43,914 nt of DNA from CAZPUI01 sp964415525 (GTDB taxonomy: Bacteria; Acidobacteriota; Holophagae; Holophagales; Holophagaceae): positions 1 through 43,914 of the forward strand of contig CAYQAS010000022.1 in the NCBI GenBank assembly GCA_964415525.1. Direction: 5' to 3'. The notes under the pieces are model-generated. The model was not told the origin of the DNA. It ran no database searches and was given only the letters and a program-made list of their open reading frames with translations. The first letter of the stretch is position 1. Each line of letters opens with the position of its first letter. Of this stretch, positions 8,709 through 16,534 are shown piece by piece. A program made the position numbers and the translations under genes.

Positions 8709-10352
8709 CTATTCCCGGTTGTTGGTGTATTTCGTGAACAGCCGCTCCCGCAGCTTGATGTAGAGCGCGGGGACCTCATGCTGCACCTTCACGGAGAAAT
8801 CCGTGAGCAGTTTGCGGGCGGCTTCGGGATCCTTCGTCCAGAGGGCTGCGGCTTCCTTCTCCAGGCTGTCCAGGCGGTCGAACATTGCCTTCTCGAAGGG
8901 ATCCCGGGCGGCGCGCACATCCTGGATCGCGCTCTGGAACCGCAGGTTCGCGAGGTTGTCCACGGCGTCGATGGTCCAGCGGGCGGATGCGTCGCTGTAT
9001 TTCTCGGGATCGTAGGCCTGGTAGCTGGCATCCGTGTCGGTCTGGCCGGCCCAGAGCGGCACGTAGGGGCTGATGGCGGGGTTGTCCAGGTAGACGAAGT
9101 AGCGCCCTCCGATGGCGTTCGGGAGCCAGCCGCGCAGCTGGAGCACCATGCCGTAGTGGCCGCGGTGGCGTGCCACGGGGCGGCGGAAGGTGAGCTTCAA
9201 CAGACTTCGGAGGTCCCTGCCCGCGAAAGGCGTCGCCAGGGGGCTCTTCATCATGCCGCCCTTGCCATCCGGCACGAGCCACTGGGGCTCGGCGCTCATG
9301 TCGTAGATCGTCCCGTCCATCCAGGAGCGCTGGTAGGCGATGACCTCCTCCACCCCGATCTTCTCCGGCAGCTTGTGGGCGAAGGGATAGATGGAGAGCG
9401 GCTCCACCGTCTGCAGGTAGTTGTTCAGGGGCTTCATCGGATCCTTGGGATCCAGCCAGCGGTCCGGCCAGTTGCCCGGGGCCTTGAACGTCGCGGCGAA
9501 GTGCCAGAAGCGGCCCGTCGCGAATTCCTGCGGCAGGGGCGTGTAGGCCTCCTGCCACACGAAGGGGCGGCCGCTCTTGGGGTCGTACCAGCCGCGCTCG
9601 ATGGCCATGGACTGGTAGTGCTTGCACACCATGAAGTTGGCGGTGTCCTTGGGGTTGATCTCCTTGATGACGCTCCAGTTCGGGATCATCACCACGGCAT
9701 CGTCCGGGATGCGCTGGGCGGCCCACACGGCGCCGGGCTTGCCGCCGTCCTTCTTCCAGCCCTTGCCCACGCCGTAGACCTCGAGCACCCAGGCCTCTTC
9801 GGTGTCGCCGATGACCAGGGATTCGGATCCATCGCCGCTGGAGCAGAGGAATCCGTAGGTCTCCATCAGCTGCCCGATGAGGGCCACCGCGTCCTTCGCC
9901 TTCTTGCAGCGCTGCAGGGCAAAGATCTGCGCCTGCTCGATGGTCATGATCTGATCGCCCTGGCCCTTCTCCACCACCAGCTCGGGCCGCTGGTTGAGGG
10001 TGCTCTCGGCGATGCCCAGCTGGTGCTCGTTGATGTGGCTGTAGGCGGAGTGGAGGTAGGTGTAGGTCTTCGCCACCTGCGGGATGTGGCCGAGCACTTC
10101 GCCGTGGTCGCCCAAGGGGCGGCTGGGATCCTGGATGCCCCAGTAGACCGGCGCCAGCTCACCCGGCTTGTGGGTGCGACCGGGCACGACAGTGATGCGG
10201 GAGTTGGGGCCGCAGTCCGTGTGGGAGAGCAGGATCGAGCCGTCCTTCGTGGCCTTCTTGCCCGCGGCGATGACGGTGCATGCGGAGAGGGCGGTCTGGT
10301 TGGCGACCTGGCAGGCGGCCAAGACACAGATGACGGCAGCGGCGCGACGCAT
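8709..10352 (-). CDS. Secreted C69-family dipeptidase
   Basis: Peptidase of family C69 (PepD-like, Ntn-hydrolase fold), which cleaves dipeptides. The 547-residue protein begins with a signal peptide (about residues 1-24) and the mature chain should start at C25 (SACTVIAAGKKATKDG), the N-terminal nucleophile after processing, followed by the family segment DGSILLSHTDCG. The length is typical for exported members. It is likely periplasmic or secreted. It is monocistronic between a convergent unknown gene and a divergent Memo-like gene. Substrate specificity cannot be read from sequence. Confidence 0.9.
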   Translation of the reverse strand: MRRAAAVICVLAACQVANQTALSACTVIAAGKKATKDGSILLSHTDCGPNSRITVVPGRTHKPGELAPVYWGIQDPSRPLGDHGEVLGHIPQVAKTYTYLHSAYSHINEHQLGIAESTLNQRPELVVEKGQGDQIMTIEQAQIFALQRCKKAKDAVALIGQLMETYGFLCSSGDGSESLVIGDTEEAWVLEVYGVGKGWKKDGGKPGAVWAAQRIPDDAVVMIPNWSVIKEINPKDTANFMVCKHYQSMAIERGWYDPKSGRPFVWQEAYTPLPQEFATGRFWHFAATFKAPGNWPDRWLDPKDPMKPLNNYLQTVEPLSIYPFAHKLPEKIGVEEVIAYQRSWMDGTIYDMSAEPQWLVPDGKGGMMKSPLATPFAGRDLRSLLKLTFRRPVARHRGHYGMVLQLRGWLPNAIGGRYFVYLDNPAISPYVPLWAGQTDTDASYQAYDPEKYSDASARWTIDAVDNLANLRFQSAIQDVRAARDPFEKAMFDRLDSLEKEAAALWTKDPEAARKLLTDFSVKVQHEVPALYIKLRERLFTKYTNNRE

Positions 10353-10441
10353 GGGGACTCCCGGTGGATTTCCGTCAGCTTACCGCTCCCCGCTTGAGAG
10401 GCTGTTTCCATCGGCGCAGGATGGCCTCAGGAGCCCTTCCC

Positions 10442-11539
10442 ATGCGTCGAATCGTCAGCTTTTTGGCCGCCGTGAGCCTTTCAGCCCAATCCGTGCCTAC
10501 CCCTGCGGAGGTCCGAAAAGAGATGGGGATCCCCTCCATTGGGGACTTGCGGGGCCAGAAGGACACCGTGGGCTTCGCCTCCACCGCCGCGGGGATGGCG
10601 GCAACGTGGAAGGCTTCGGAGGCGGGACCGGCGCCGGAGTCCTTTGGACAGCCGCTGTCACCCGGCGTGCTGGGGGCGCTTTGTCCCCATGACGACTATG
10701 TCTATGCCGGACGGGTCTACCGGAAGGTGATCCCCTTGGTGACCGCCAAGACCGTGGTGCTAGTGGGGGTCTTTCACAAGTGGCGGCGCTTCGGGACCAA
10801 GGACGCCCTGGTGCTGGACGAGTCCCGGGCTTGGCGTGCGCCGGATGGGGAGATCCCGGTGTCGCCCCTGCGGGAAGACCTCGCAGCGGCCCTGAAAACC
10901 GGCGATGTCATCCGCAGCGCGGCGATGCACGACAGCGAGCACAGCCTGGAGGCCATCGCCTACTGGCTCAAACATCAGCGAAAGGACGTCGAGATCCTTC
11001 CCGTCCTCCTGCCCGTAGCGTCCTTCGAACGCTTTCAGGACCTCGCCGATCGGGCCGGGAAGGCCCTCGCCGGAACCATGGCCAAGCGCGGCCTGAAGCT
11101 CGGGCGGGACGTGGCCATCGTCATCAGCTCCGATGGCATCCACTACGGTGACGACTTCCAGCACAGCCCCTTCGGTGCGGGCGGTGTCGCTGCCTACCAG
11201 CAGGCCGCCGCTCGGGACCGCGCACTGCTGACCGGACCACTTTCGGGAGCCGTGACCTCAATGAAGGCCCGGGCCTTCTTCGAGGCCTGTGTGGATCCGA
11301 ATGAACCTGGCACCTACCGCGTGCCCTGGTGCGGCCGCTACAGCGTGCCCTTCGGCCTGATGCTGCTGGAAGCCACCGCGAAAGCCTGTGGGATGAAGCC
11401 TCCCGTGGGCCATCCCGTCGCCTTGTCCTTCACCGTGGATGTCCCGGAACTGCCCCTGAAGGCCCATGGCCTGGGTGCGACGGCGCCCGCCAACCTCTAC
11501 CACTTCGTGGGGATTCCGGCGGCTGCGTACACGGAGTAG
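10442..11539 (+). CDS. Memo-like protein (AmmeMemoRadiSam system protein B family), secreted
   Basis: Member of the Memo/AmmeMemoRadiSam B family, metal-binding dioxygenase-like proteins of uncertain reaction. The start is the ATG at 10442 with AGGAG upstream, giving 365 residues with a signal peptide (MRRIVSFLAAVSLSAQS). Family landmarks are present: CPHDDYVYAGRVY (usually PHAGYxYSG), DSEHSLE (HEHSLE in relatives) and ISSDGIHYGDDF (SSDLSHY in relatives). The usual partner genes of the AmmeMemoRadiSam trio (AMMECR1 and a radical SAM protein) are not next to it. The signal peptide, if real, separates it from the cytoplasmic three-gene system. Confidence 0.85.
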   Translation: MRRIVSFLAAVSLSAQSVPTPAEVRKEMGIPSIGDLRGQKDTVGFASTAAGMAATWKASEAGPAPESFGQPLSPGVLGALCPHDDYVYAGRVYRKVIPLVTAKTVVLVGVFHKWRRFGTKDALVLDESRAWRAPDGEIPVSPLREDLAAALKTGDVIRSAAMHDSEHSLEAIAYWLKHQRKDVEILPVLLPVASFERFQDLADRAGKALAGTMAKRGLKLGRDVAIVISSDGIHYGDDFQHSPFGAGGVAAYQQAAARDRALLTGPLSGAVTSMKARAFFEACVDPNEPGTYRVPWCGRYSVPFGLMLLEATAKACGMKPPVGHPVALSFTVDVPELPLKAHGLGATAPANLYHFVGIPAAAYTE

Positions 11540-11593
11540 CGGGGCTCACGGGCCGGTATGGCGCCGGTGTCCATCCCTGGAGGGTGGGCAGGC

Positions 11594-12355
11594 TCATGCC
11601 GAAGGTTGGCAGTGGGCAGGGACCGAAATTCTCGTCTCGATCCTTGCGAGGAGCTGCGGGAGGGTCGGGGCGATCAGGCCCTCCGTATCGGCCGGGAGGT
11701 ACGGCAGGTGTCCCCAGTGGGCAGGGTAGCAAGCGAAATCGGCTAGGGCGAGGGTGGGCGCGAGTTCGCGGTCTCCCAAGCAGAAGAAGAGCGGACGGGG
11801 GGCTCCCCACGCGCATTCGAGGAACTGGATGGCCATGGCGACGGGGTGCCAATGGGGGGAGGCCAGCTGTGACGAGGGGGTGTTGAACATGGCCTTCCAT
11901 GCTTCGAAGTCCTCGTCGGGGCTCCATTCGGCGCCCTCGGGAAGGTGGAGCAGGGTTTCGCCGTGGGCCGCGATCAGATGGCAGGGCGGTGCGACGGGAA
12001 GTGCATTCAAATACAGGCAAGCATCCCAGTCGGACCTGCAGGTCAGCAGGGTCAGTTGAAGATCCCGATGCCTTCCCAAGAAGGTTGCGGCATCCCGGAG
12101 TTCGTCCTCGCCTGCTCGGAGCCAGTAGTGGTCCGCGTCGATCAGCAGGTGATAGCGGGATCGGGCCTGCTTGCGGTACGACCGGGCATGGCATGCGGGG
12201 GAGGGGGGGGCGGCGAGGGCAACCATGGGAGCTCCGGAGGGTGGCATAAGTCCTAGAGCCCGTGCGAACGTCACGGGCAGGATGTCTGTACCAGGGCGTA
12301 GATCGAGTCCGGGAGACGAACGAGCTTCGGACGTCCCATGCCGCTCCGGCAGCAT
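11594..12355 (-). CDS. HAD-like hydrolase fold protein, possibly degenerate
   Basis: 253 residues from the ATG at 12355; the frame is open further upstream, but that part reads as low-quality Arg/Pro-rich sequence and would swallow the DUF2934 gene. The core looks like a HAD phosphatase of the trehalose/sucrose-phosphatase style: motif I LLIDADHYW with D73 and D75, motif II LTLLTCRS with T105, and a late motif LFFCLGDRE near residue 203 where HAD proteins carry GD(x)nD. In place of the usual DxDGT there is DADHY, and the second acidic residue of the last motif is not in the standard spacing, so activity is doubtful. The gene follows the DUF2934 gene by 73 bp. Confidence 0.6.
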   Translation of the reverse strand: MLPERHGTSEARSSPGLDLRPGTDILPVTFARALGLMPPSGAPMVALAAPPSPACHARSYRKQARSRYHLLIDADHYWLRAGEDELRDAATFLGRHRDLQLTLLTCRSDWDACLYLNALPVAPPCHLIAAHGETLLHLPEGAEWSPDEDFEAWKAMFNTPSSQLASPHWHPVAMAIQFLECAWGAPRPLFFCLGDRELAPTLALADFACYPAHWGHLPYLPADTEGLIAPTLPQLLARIETRISVPAHCQPSA

Positions 12356-12428
12356 GAAGACATCCGACTCGCGCCGGCGATAGGGCCATTCCGATCCAGG
12401 GCGAGCGTGCCGGATGGGTTCGATGCCA

Positions 12429-12719
12429 TCAGCACTCTGGCGTGCCCGCGCCCCGCAGTTCACGTTCGGCCTGCCACCAGTCCTCCTGGTCGTGCCCGTG
12501 TTCCTGGCCTCGAGCGACGAAAAGTTCGTAGGCGCGTGCGGCGATCCGGTCGCGATCAGGAGATGTCCCTGCTTCCTTCCGCACATCGCGTGGGTAGGTG
12601 AAGGATTCTGTGGAGGGGGCAAGAACCTTGGGCTGTTTGGTGGCTGGGGACTTCTTGGGGTTGGGTAGATCTAGCACTGCCAGGGTTTGAGCCGAAGAGA
12701 TCTTGCGAGATTCGGGCAT
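12429..12719 (-). CDS. DUF2934 domain protein
   Basis: 96-residue protein with the start at the ATG at 12719, preceded by GGAGG. The C-terminal half carries the DUF2934 pattern: IAARAYELFVARGQEHGHDQ followed by EDWWQAERELR. This short helical domain is common in Acidobacteria, Proteobacteria and relatives, has no established function, and sits behind a variable, basic, disordered N-terminus as here. It is upstream of the HAD-like gene in the same orientation. Confidence 0.85.
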   Translation of the reverse strand: MPESRKISSAQTLAVLDLPNPKKSPATKQPKVLAPSTESFTYPRDVRKEAGTSPDRDRIAARAYELFVARGQEHGHDQEDWWQAERELRGAGTPEC

Positions 12720-12924
12720 AGAGCCTCCAACCAAAGCACAGAACAGGGACCCAGGTGATCACTGCAGGAGCCTGAATGACTCGATTCGTGGACCGGCGTG
12801 GAACACACCCCCTGAAGGGGGGATCCCGGACCGCCCAATGGCATGGGCATTCAAGTTCGCCGCTTTGGATGACTGGTGCAATTCCGGCAAGTGGAGTGTT
12901 TCTATACCGGAAATCCCGTAGGCC
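12720..12924. other. Intergenic region with a GC-rich hairpin
   Basis: 205 bases between the response-regulator stop and the DUF2934 start, both on the minus strand. A short hairpin (five C, four-base loop, five G) lies at 12808-12821. No T-tract follows it on the minus strand, so it is at best a weak terminator for the kinase/regulator operon. No gene was seen. Confidence 0.35.
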
Positions 12925-13569
12925 TCAGACCTGGGAGAGGCCTTCGCGGATGGCATACCGCGTCAGTTCAGCCACGGTGCGGAGCCCCGTCTTCTTGCGG
13001 ATGTTCCGGCGGTAGACATCCACCGTTTCGGCCGTGATGCCGAGTAGGTTGGCCATCTGGTGGGAGCGGTTGCCTTGCACCAGGAGCCGCAAGACCTCGC
13101 GCTCGCGGTTCGATAGGACCGAAAGGGGCGGCGCTTCGACGGCCTGGCCGGGCTCGAACCGCTTGAGAAGCACTTCGTTCACTTCCGAAGACAGGTATTT
13201 CCTCCCTCGGGCCACGGTGTGGATGGCGGTGACCAGGTCAATGGCGTCCGCGGATTTGACGACGTACCCCTGGGCCCCGGCCTTGAGCATGGCTTCGATG
13301 AATGGGCGTTCCCCGTGCCCGGTCAGGGCAATGACCTTCACGGAGGGGTGGGATCGGTGAAGTTCGCGGGTCACCTCGATGCCGTTCCGATCCGGCAGCG
13401 TGATGTCGAGCAGGAGCACATCGGGCTGGGTCTGGGCGACCAAGGTGATGATTTCGCCGGCGGTGCCGGCTTCGGCCACGACCTCGAATTCCGGTTCCGC
13501 GGACAGGCTGCTGAGCAGGGCCTTTCGCACCATGGCGTGATCGTCGGCCATCGCGATGCGAATGCTCAT
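12925..13569 (-). CDS. NarL/FixJ-family response regulator
   Basis: Two-component transcription regulator of 214 residues. The receiver domain (about 1-120) has the acidic pair D9/D10, phospho-acceptor D55 (VLLLDITLP), T83 (ALTGHG) and K105 (VVKSAD). The C-terminal LuxR-type helix-turn-helix domain (about 148-210) has LSNREREVLRLLVQG and ITAETVDVYRRNIRKKTG. Its start overlaps the stop of the histidine kinase gene by 4 bp, so they are a cognate pair. Target genes are unknown; the next genes to the right include a divergent aldo/keto reductase. Confidence 0.95.
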   Translation of the reverse strand: MSIRIAMADDHAMVRKALLSSLSAEPEFEVVAEAGTAGEIITLVAQTQPDVLLLDITLPDRNGIEVTRELHRSHPSVKVIALTGHGERPFIEAMLKAGAQGYVVKSADAIDLVTAIHTVARGRKYLSSEVNEVLLKRFEPGQAVEAPPLSVLSNREREVLRLLVQGNRSHQMANLLGITAETVDVYRRNIRKKTGLRTVAELTRYAIREGLSQV

Positions 13570-15116
13570 GGCAGGACCTCCAGGGGCGTGTTCGGGGTGA
13601 CGGGGACCTTCAGGGCGACCGTGGTTCCGTTTCCGGGGTGGCTCCAGATCCGGACCGAGCCGCCGAGGTAGGTGAGCCGCTCACGGATGGCCCGCAGACC
13701 GTGGGTCTGGTCGGACTCGAAGATGGCCTCGACCTGGGCGATTCCCAGACCGTTATCCTCCACCTGGATGGAAACCTGGTCATCCTCACAGGCGATCAGC
13801 ACGGTGGCACTCCTGACCCCGGCGTGTTTCACGACATTGATCAGGAGTTCCCGGACGACTCGGTAGAGGATCACCGCGGCGGTGGGTGAGAGGGCCTCGG
13901 TCCCACCTTCATCCACCGTTTCCACGACCAGTCCGTACGTGCGTTCCATCTCGTCGCTCAGCCAGGACAGGGCTGCGACGAGGCCCAGGGTTTCAAGCAC
14001 GAGGGGACTCAGCTGGGAGGTGATGGACCGGAGCTGCTTGCGTGCATCGGTCAGGGTCTCCCGGAGTCCCTGGACCAGGTTCCAAGCCGCACCTTCGGGA
14101 TCGGTGATTCGGGCTAGGTCATCCACCCTCAAGCCTGCGGCAAAGAGGAGCTGTCCGAGGCCGTCATGCAGGTCGTGGGCGATGGCGTGCCGTTCGCGTT
14201 CCTCCGCCCGCGTCACGTCCTCCGCCAGCTTTCGCACTTGCCCCGTGCGCTCAACGACGCGCCGCTCCAGATCCCTGCGGGAATGCTGGAGGGCCTCCAG
14301 GGCTTCCCGCCGTTGGGTGTCATCGATCACCGTGGTCAAGGAGTGTAGAAGCGCTCCGTTGACGTCGAACTTGGCGTTGGCGCTGAGGAGCACGGGGAAT
14401 TCGGAACCATCCTTGCGAAGGAAGGTGGATTCGATGTTCCGGACGCTGCCCAAGCGCATGAACGCCTTGAAGTCCTCCGCGAACTGCAGCCGCCTCGCGA
14501 GGGGGAGCAACTGGCGGATGTTCATGCGCCCGATCACCTCCTCCCGGGTGTATCCGTGCATCGCCAGCTCCGTGTCGTTCATGGCGATGATCGTCCCCAC
14601 GGCATCAATGGAGTGGTACCCGAAGGGCGCGTGGTGATAGAGGTCTGCGTATGCCTTGGTGATGGCCTCTGATCTCTGCAGCGCCTGCTTCTGCTCCGTG
14701 ATGTCCCGCAGGCTGCCCGTGAGATGGCCCAGGGGAAAGACCTCCCCGCGAGGACCGCCGTCCAGCCGGATCCAGCGGATCTCTCCGTCCCTGCGCCGGA
14801 TGCGGCACTCCGTGTTCCAGCCTGTACCGGTGGTGGCGGCTTCCTGGAAGCTTCGGTCGACCGCCTCACGATCTTCCTGGAACACATGCGCCAGGAGCAT
14901 CGGATAGGTCCAGGAAGGCAGCCGAGTGTCGTATCCGAAAATGCGATCGTGTTCGAGGGAGTGAAGGGCATCGAGGGTGGCGAGGTCGTAGTCCCAGACC
15001 CCGGTGTGACTCTGTTCCAGGGCGGACCTGAGCCATGCTTCGGAGTTCTCAGGGAGCCTCCCTGAGGGAGCCTCGACAGGCTTCACAGGTTTCCGTTGCC
15101 TGTTGCCGGTGCTCAT
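13566..15116 (-). CDS. PAS-domain histidine kinase (HisKA_3 / NarX-like class)
   Basis: 516-residue sensor kinase without visible membrane helices, so probably cytoplasmic. Two PAS domains occupy about residues 30-140 and 155-270 (the first with the PAS-associated ending GSLRDITEQKQ, the second ending TTVIDDTQRREA). A coiled coil links to a HisKA_3 dimerisation domain with phospho-accepting H317 (AIAHDLHDGLGQ), then a HATPase_c domain with N-box LLINVVKHAG and G1 box VEDNGLGI. It phosphorylates the NarL-type regulator with which it overlaps by 4 bp. The signal is unknown; PAS domains could sense a small ligand, redox state or light. Confidence 0.94.
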   Translation of the reverse strand: MSTGNRQRKPVKPVEAPSGRLPENSEAWLRSALEQSHTGVWDYDLATLDALHSLEHDRIFGYDTRLPSWTYPMLLAHVFQEDREAVDRSFQEAATTGTGWNTECRIRRRDGEIRWIRLDGGPRGEVFPLGHLTGSLRDITEQKQALQRSEAITKAYADLYHHAPFGYHSIDAVGTIIAMNDTELAMHGYTREEVIGRMNIRQLLPLARRLQFAEDFKAFMRLGSVRNIESTFLRKDGSEFPVLLSANAKFDVNGALLHSLTTVIDDTQRREALEALQHSRRDLERRVVERTGQVRKLAEDVTRAEERERHAIAHDLHDGLGQLLFAAGLRVDDLARITDPEGAAWNLVQGLRETLTDARKQLRSITSQLSPLVLETLGLVAALSWLSDEMERTYGLVVETVDEGGTEALSPTAAVILYRVVRELLINVVKHAGVRSATVLIACEDDQVSIQVEDNGLGIAQVEAIFESDQTHGLRAIRERLTYLGGSVRIWSHPGNGTTVALKVPVTPNTPLEVLP

Positions 15117-15363
15117 GGAGCCATCCCGCTGAATGAATACGCCGGTGTGGGGAGGAAAAAGACGCGGCCGAGAGAGGGCCCTCGCGACCGGAGCCTCTGA
15201 GATGGAAGGGGCGGTTGTGAGGATAGATGCAACCGAACGCGGGCGGAGCCCAGAAATTACGCCTCGAGGCGGGAGGATGCTGCATTCCGGGGCCGCTTCC
15301 TCCTATCCTCGTCTTGCCTCGCGGCTTGATGCCGCGTGCTGGTCCCCACGTCCGGAGGCTCCC

Positions 15364-16428
15364 ATGGCCGCGTCTGATTCTCCGACCTTCGATCGCCGCA
15401 ACCTCCTGAAGCTCGGTGCCGCCGCCGCTGCGGGGCTGGCGGTGGGGAAACTGGATGCCGGGGAGGTCGCAGAGACGGCGAAGCCCGCGATGGGCGGGGC
15501 CGTGAAACCCTGGAACCCCATCACGCCCACCGCCATGCCCATGCGCAACCTGGGCAAGACCGGGCACCGTGTCGGCATCTTCAGCCTCGGTGGGCAGGCG
15601 GCCCTCGAGCAGCCCAACAACGAAGCGATTGCGGTGCCCATCATCGAGCGGGCCATCGAACTCGGGGTGAACTACATCGACACGGCGGCGGCCTACGGGC
15701 GGCCCGAACGCTGGAGCGAGCAGTACATCGGCAAGGTGATGAAGAAGCACCGCGGCAAGGTATACCTCTCGTCCAAGACCCACGACCGCACGTACGACGG
15801 GTCCATGAGAAACCTCGAGCAAAGCCTCAAGTTGCTGAACACGGATCATTTGGACACGTGGCAGCTCCACAACCTGATGACGAAGGAACAGCTGGATCAG
15901 ATCTTCGCCAAGGGCGGGGCCATGGAGGCGCTCCTGAAGGCTCGGGAGCAGAAGATGGTCCGTTTCCTGGGCGTCACGGGGCACTTCGAGCCGACCATCC
16001 TGATGGAGATGCTCAAGCGCTTCCCCTTCGACAGCCTGCTCTTGGCGGTGAATGCCGCGGATCCGCACCACCAGAGCTTCAAGAAGGAGCTACTGCCCTA
16101 CGCCGTGGAAAAGGAAATCGCCATCATCGGCATGAAGATCCCCAGCCGCGGGCGCCTCCTCGCGGCCTGGACGCCGCCGCCCCTGGATCAGCAGAAGGGT
16201 GCCATCAAGGCCACCCGCAACGGCACCTTGAGCATCAAGGAGGCTCTGCGCTATGGCCTCACGCTGCCCGTGAGCACCGTGATCCTCGGGGTGGACAGCA
16301 TCGCTCAGCTCGAGGAGGACATCGCGATTGCCCGTGACTTCCAGCCCCTGACGGAAAGCCAGATGGCGGCCCTGGAGCTGAAGGCCCAGCCGGTCATGCA
16401 GCAGGCCCTCTGGTACCGAAAATGGTGA
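15364..16428 (+). CDS. Tat-exported aldo/keto reductase
   Basis: Aldo/keto reductase family oxidoreductase. The ATG at 15364 has GGAGG nine bases upstream, and the N-terminus FDRRNLLKLGAAAAAGLA is a twin-arginine signal, so the folded, cofactor-loaded enzyme is exported to the periplasm. 354 residues. The catalytic tetrad is visible: D106 and Y111 (NYIDTAAAY), K138 (SSKT) and H169 (WQLHN). NADPH would be expected as cofactor in the family, although supply in the periplasm is a puzzle shared by all Tat-targeted members. It is transcribed away from the kinase/regulator pair. Confidence 0.9.
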   Translation: MAASDSPTFDRRNLLKLGAAAAAGLAVGKLDAGEVAETAKPAMGGAVKPWNPITPTAMPMRNLGKTGHRVGIFSLGGQAALEQPNNEAIAVPIIERAIELGVNYIDTAAAYGRPERWSEQYIGKVMKKHRGKVYLSSKTHDRTYDGSMRNLEQSLKLLNTDHLDTWQLHNLMTKEQLDQIFAKGGAMEALLKAREQKMVRFLGVTGHFEPTILMEMLKRFPFDSLLLAVNAADPHHQSFKKELLPYAVEKEIAIIGMKIPSRGRLLAAWTPPPLDQQKGAIKATRNGTLSIKEALRYGLTLPVSTVILGVDSIAQLEEDIAIARDFQPLTESQMAALELKAQPVMQQALWYRKW

Positions 16429-16458
16429 CCGGTCGACCCCCGATGTCCTGACCGGTCG
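16426..16458. promoter_or_regulatory. Paired GACCGGTC palindromes upstream of the surface-protein cluster
   Basis: The perfect 8-bp palindrome GACCGGTC occurs at 16427-16434 and again at 16450-16457, with 23 bp between centres, about two helical turns. It lies about 80-110 bp upstream of the first gene of the five-gene surface cluster. The spacing and symmetry suit a regulator binding one face of the DNA. This could be chance in GC-rich DNA. Confidence 0.3.
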
Positions 16459-16534
16459 GAAGGGTGCCAGATCCCCTGAGTACGCTGGAACCTCACCTGG
16501 ATAAGATCGACACACTCCAACCCGTGAGGCCTCC

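Noticed and set aside
8697..10397. Plus-strand open frame opposite the C69 dipeptidase
   Set aside because: The minus-strand frame has a signal peptide and the Cys nucleophile; the plus-strand translation has only compositional bias.
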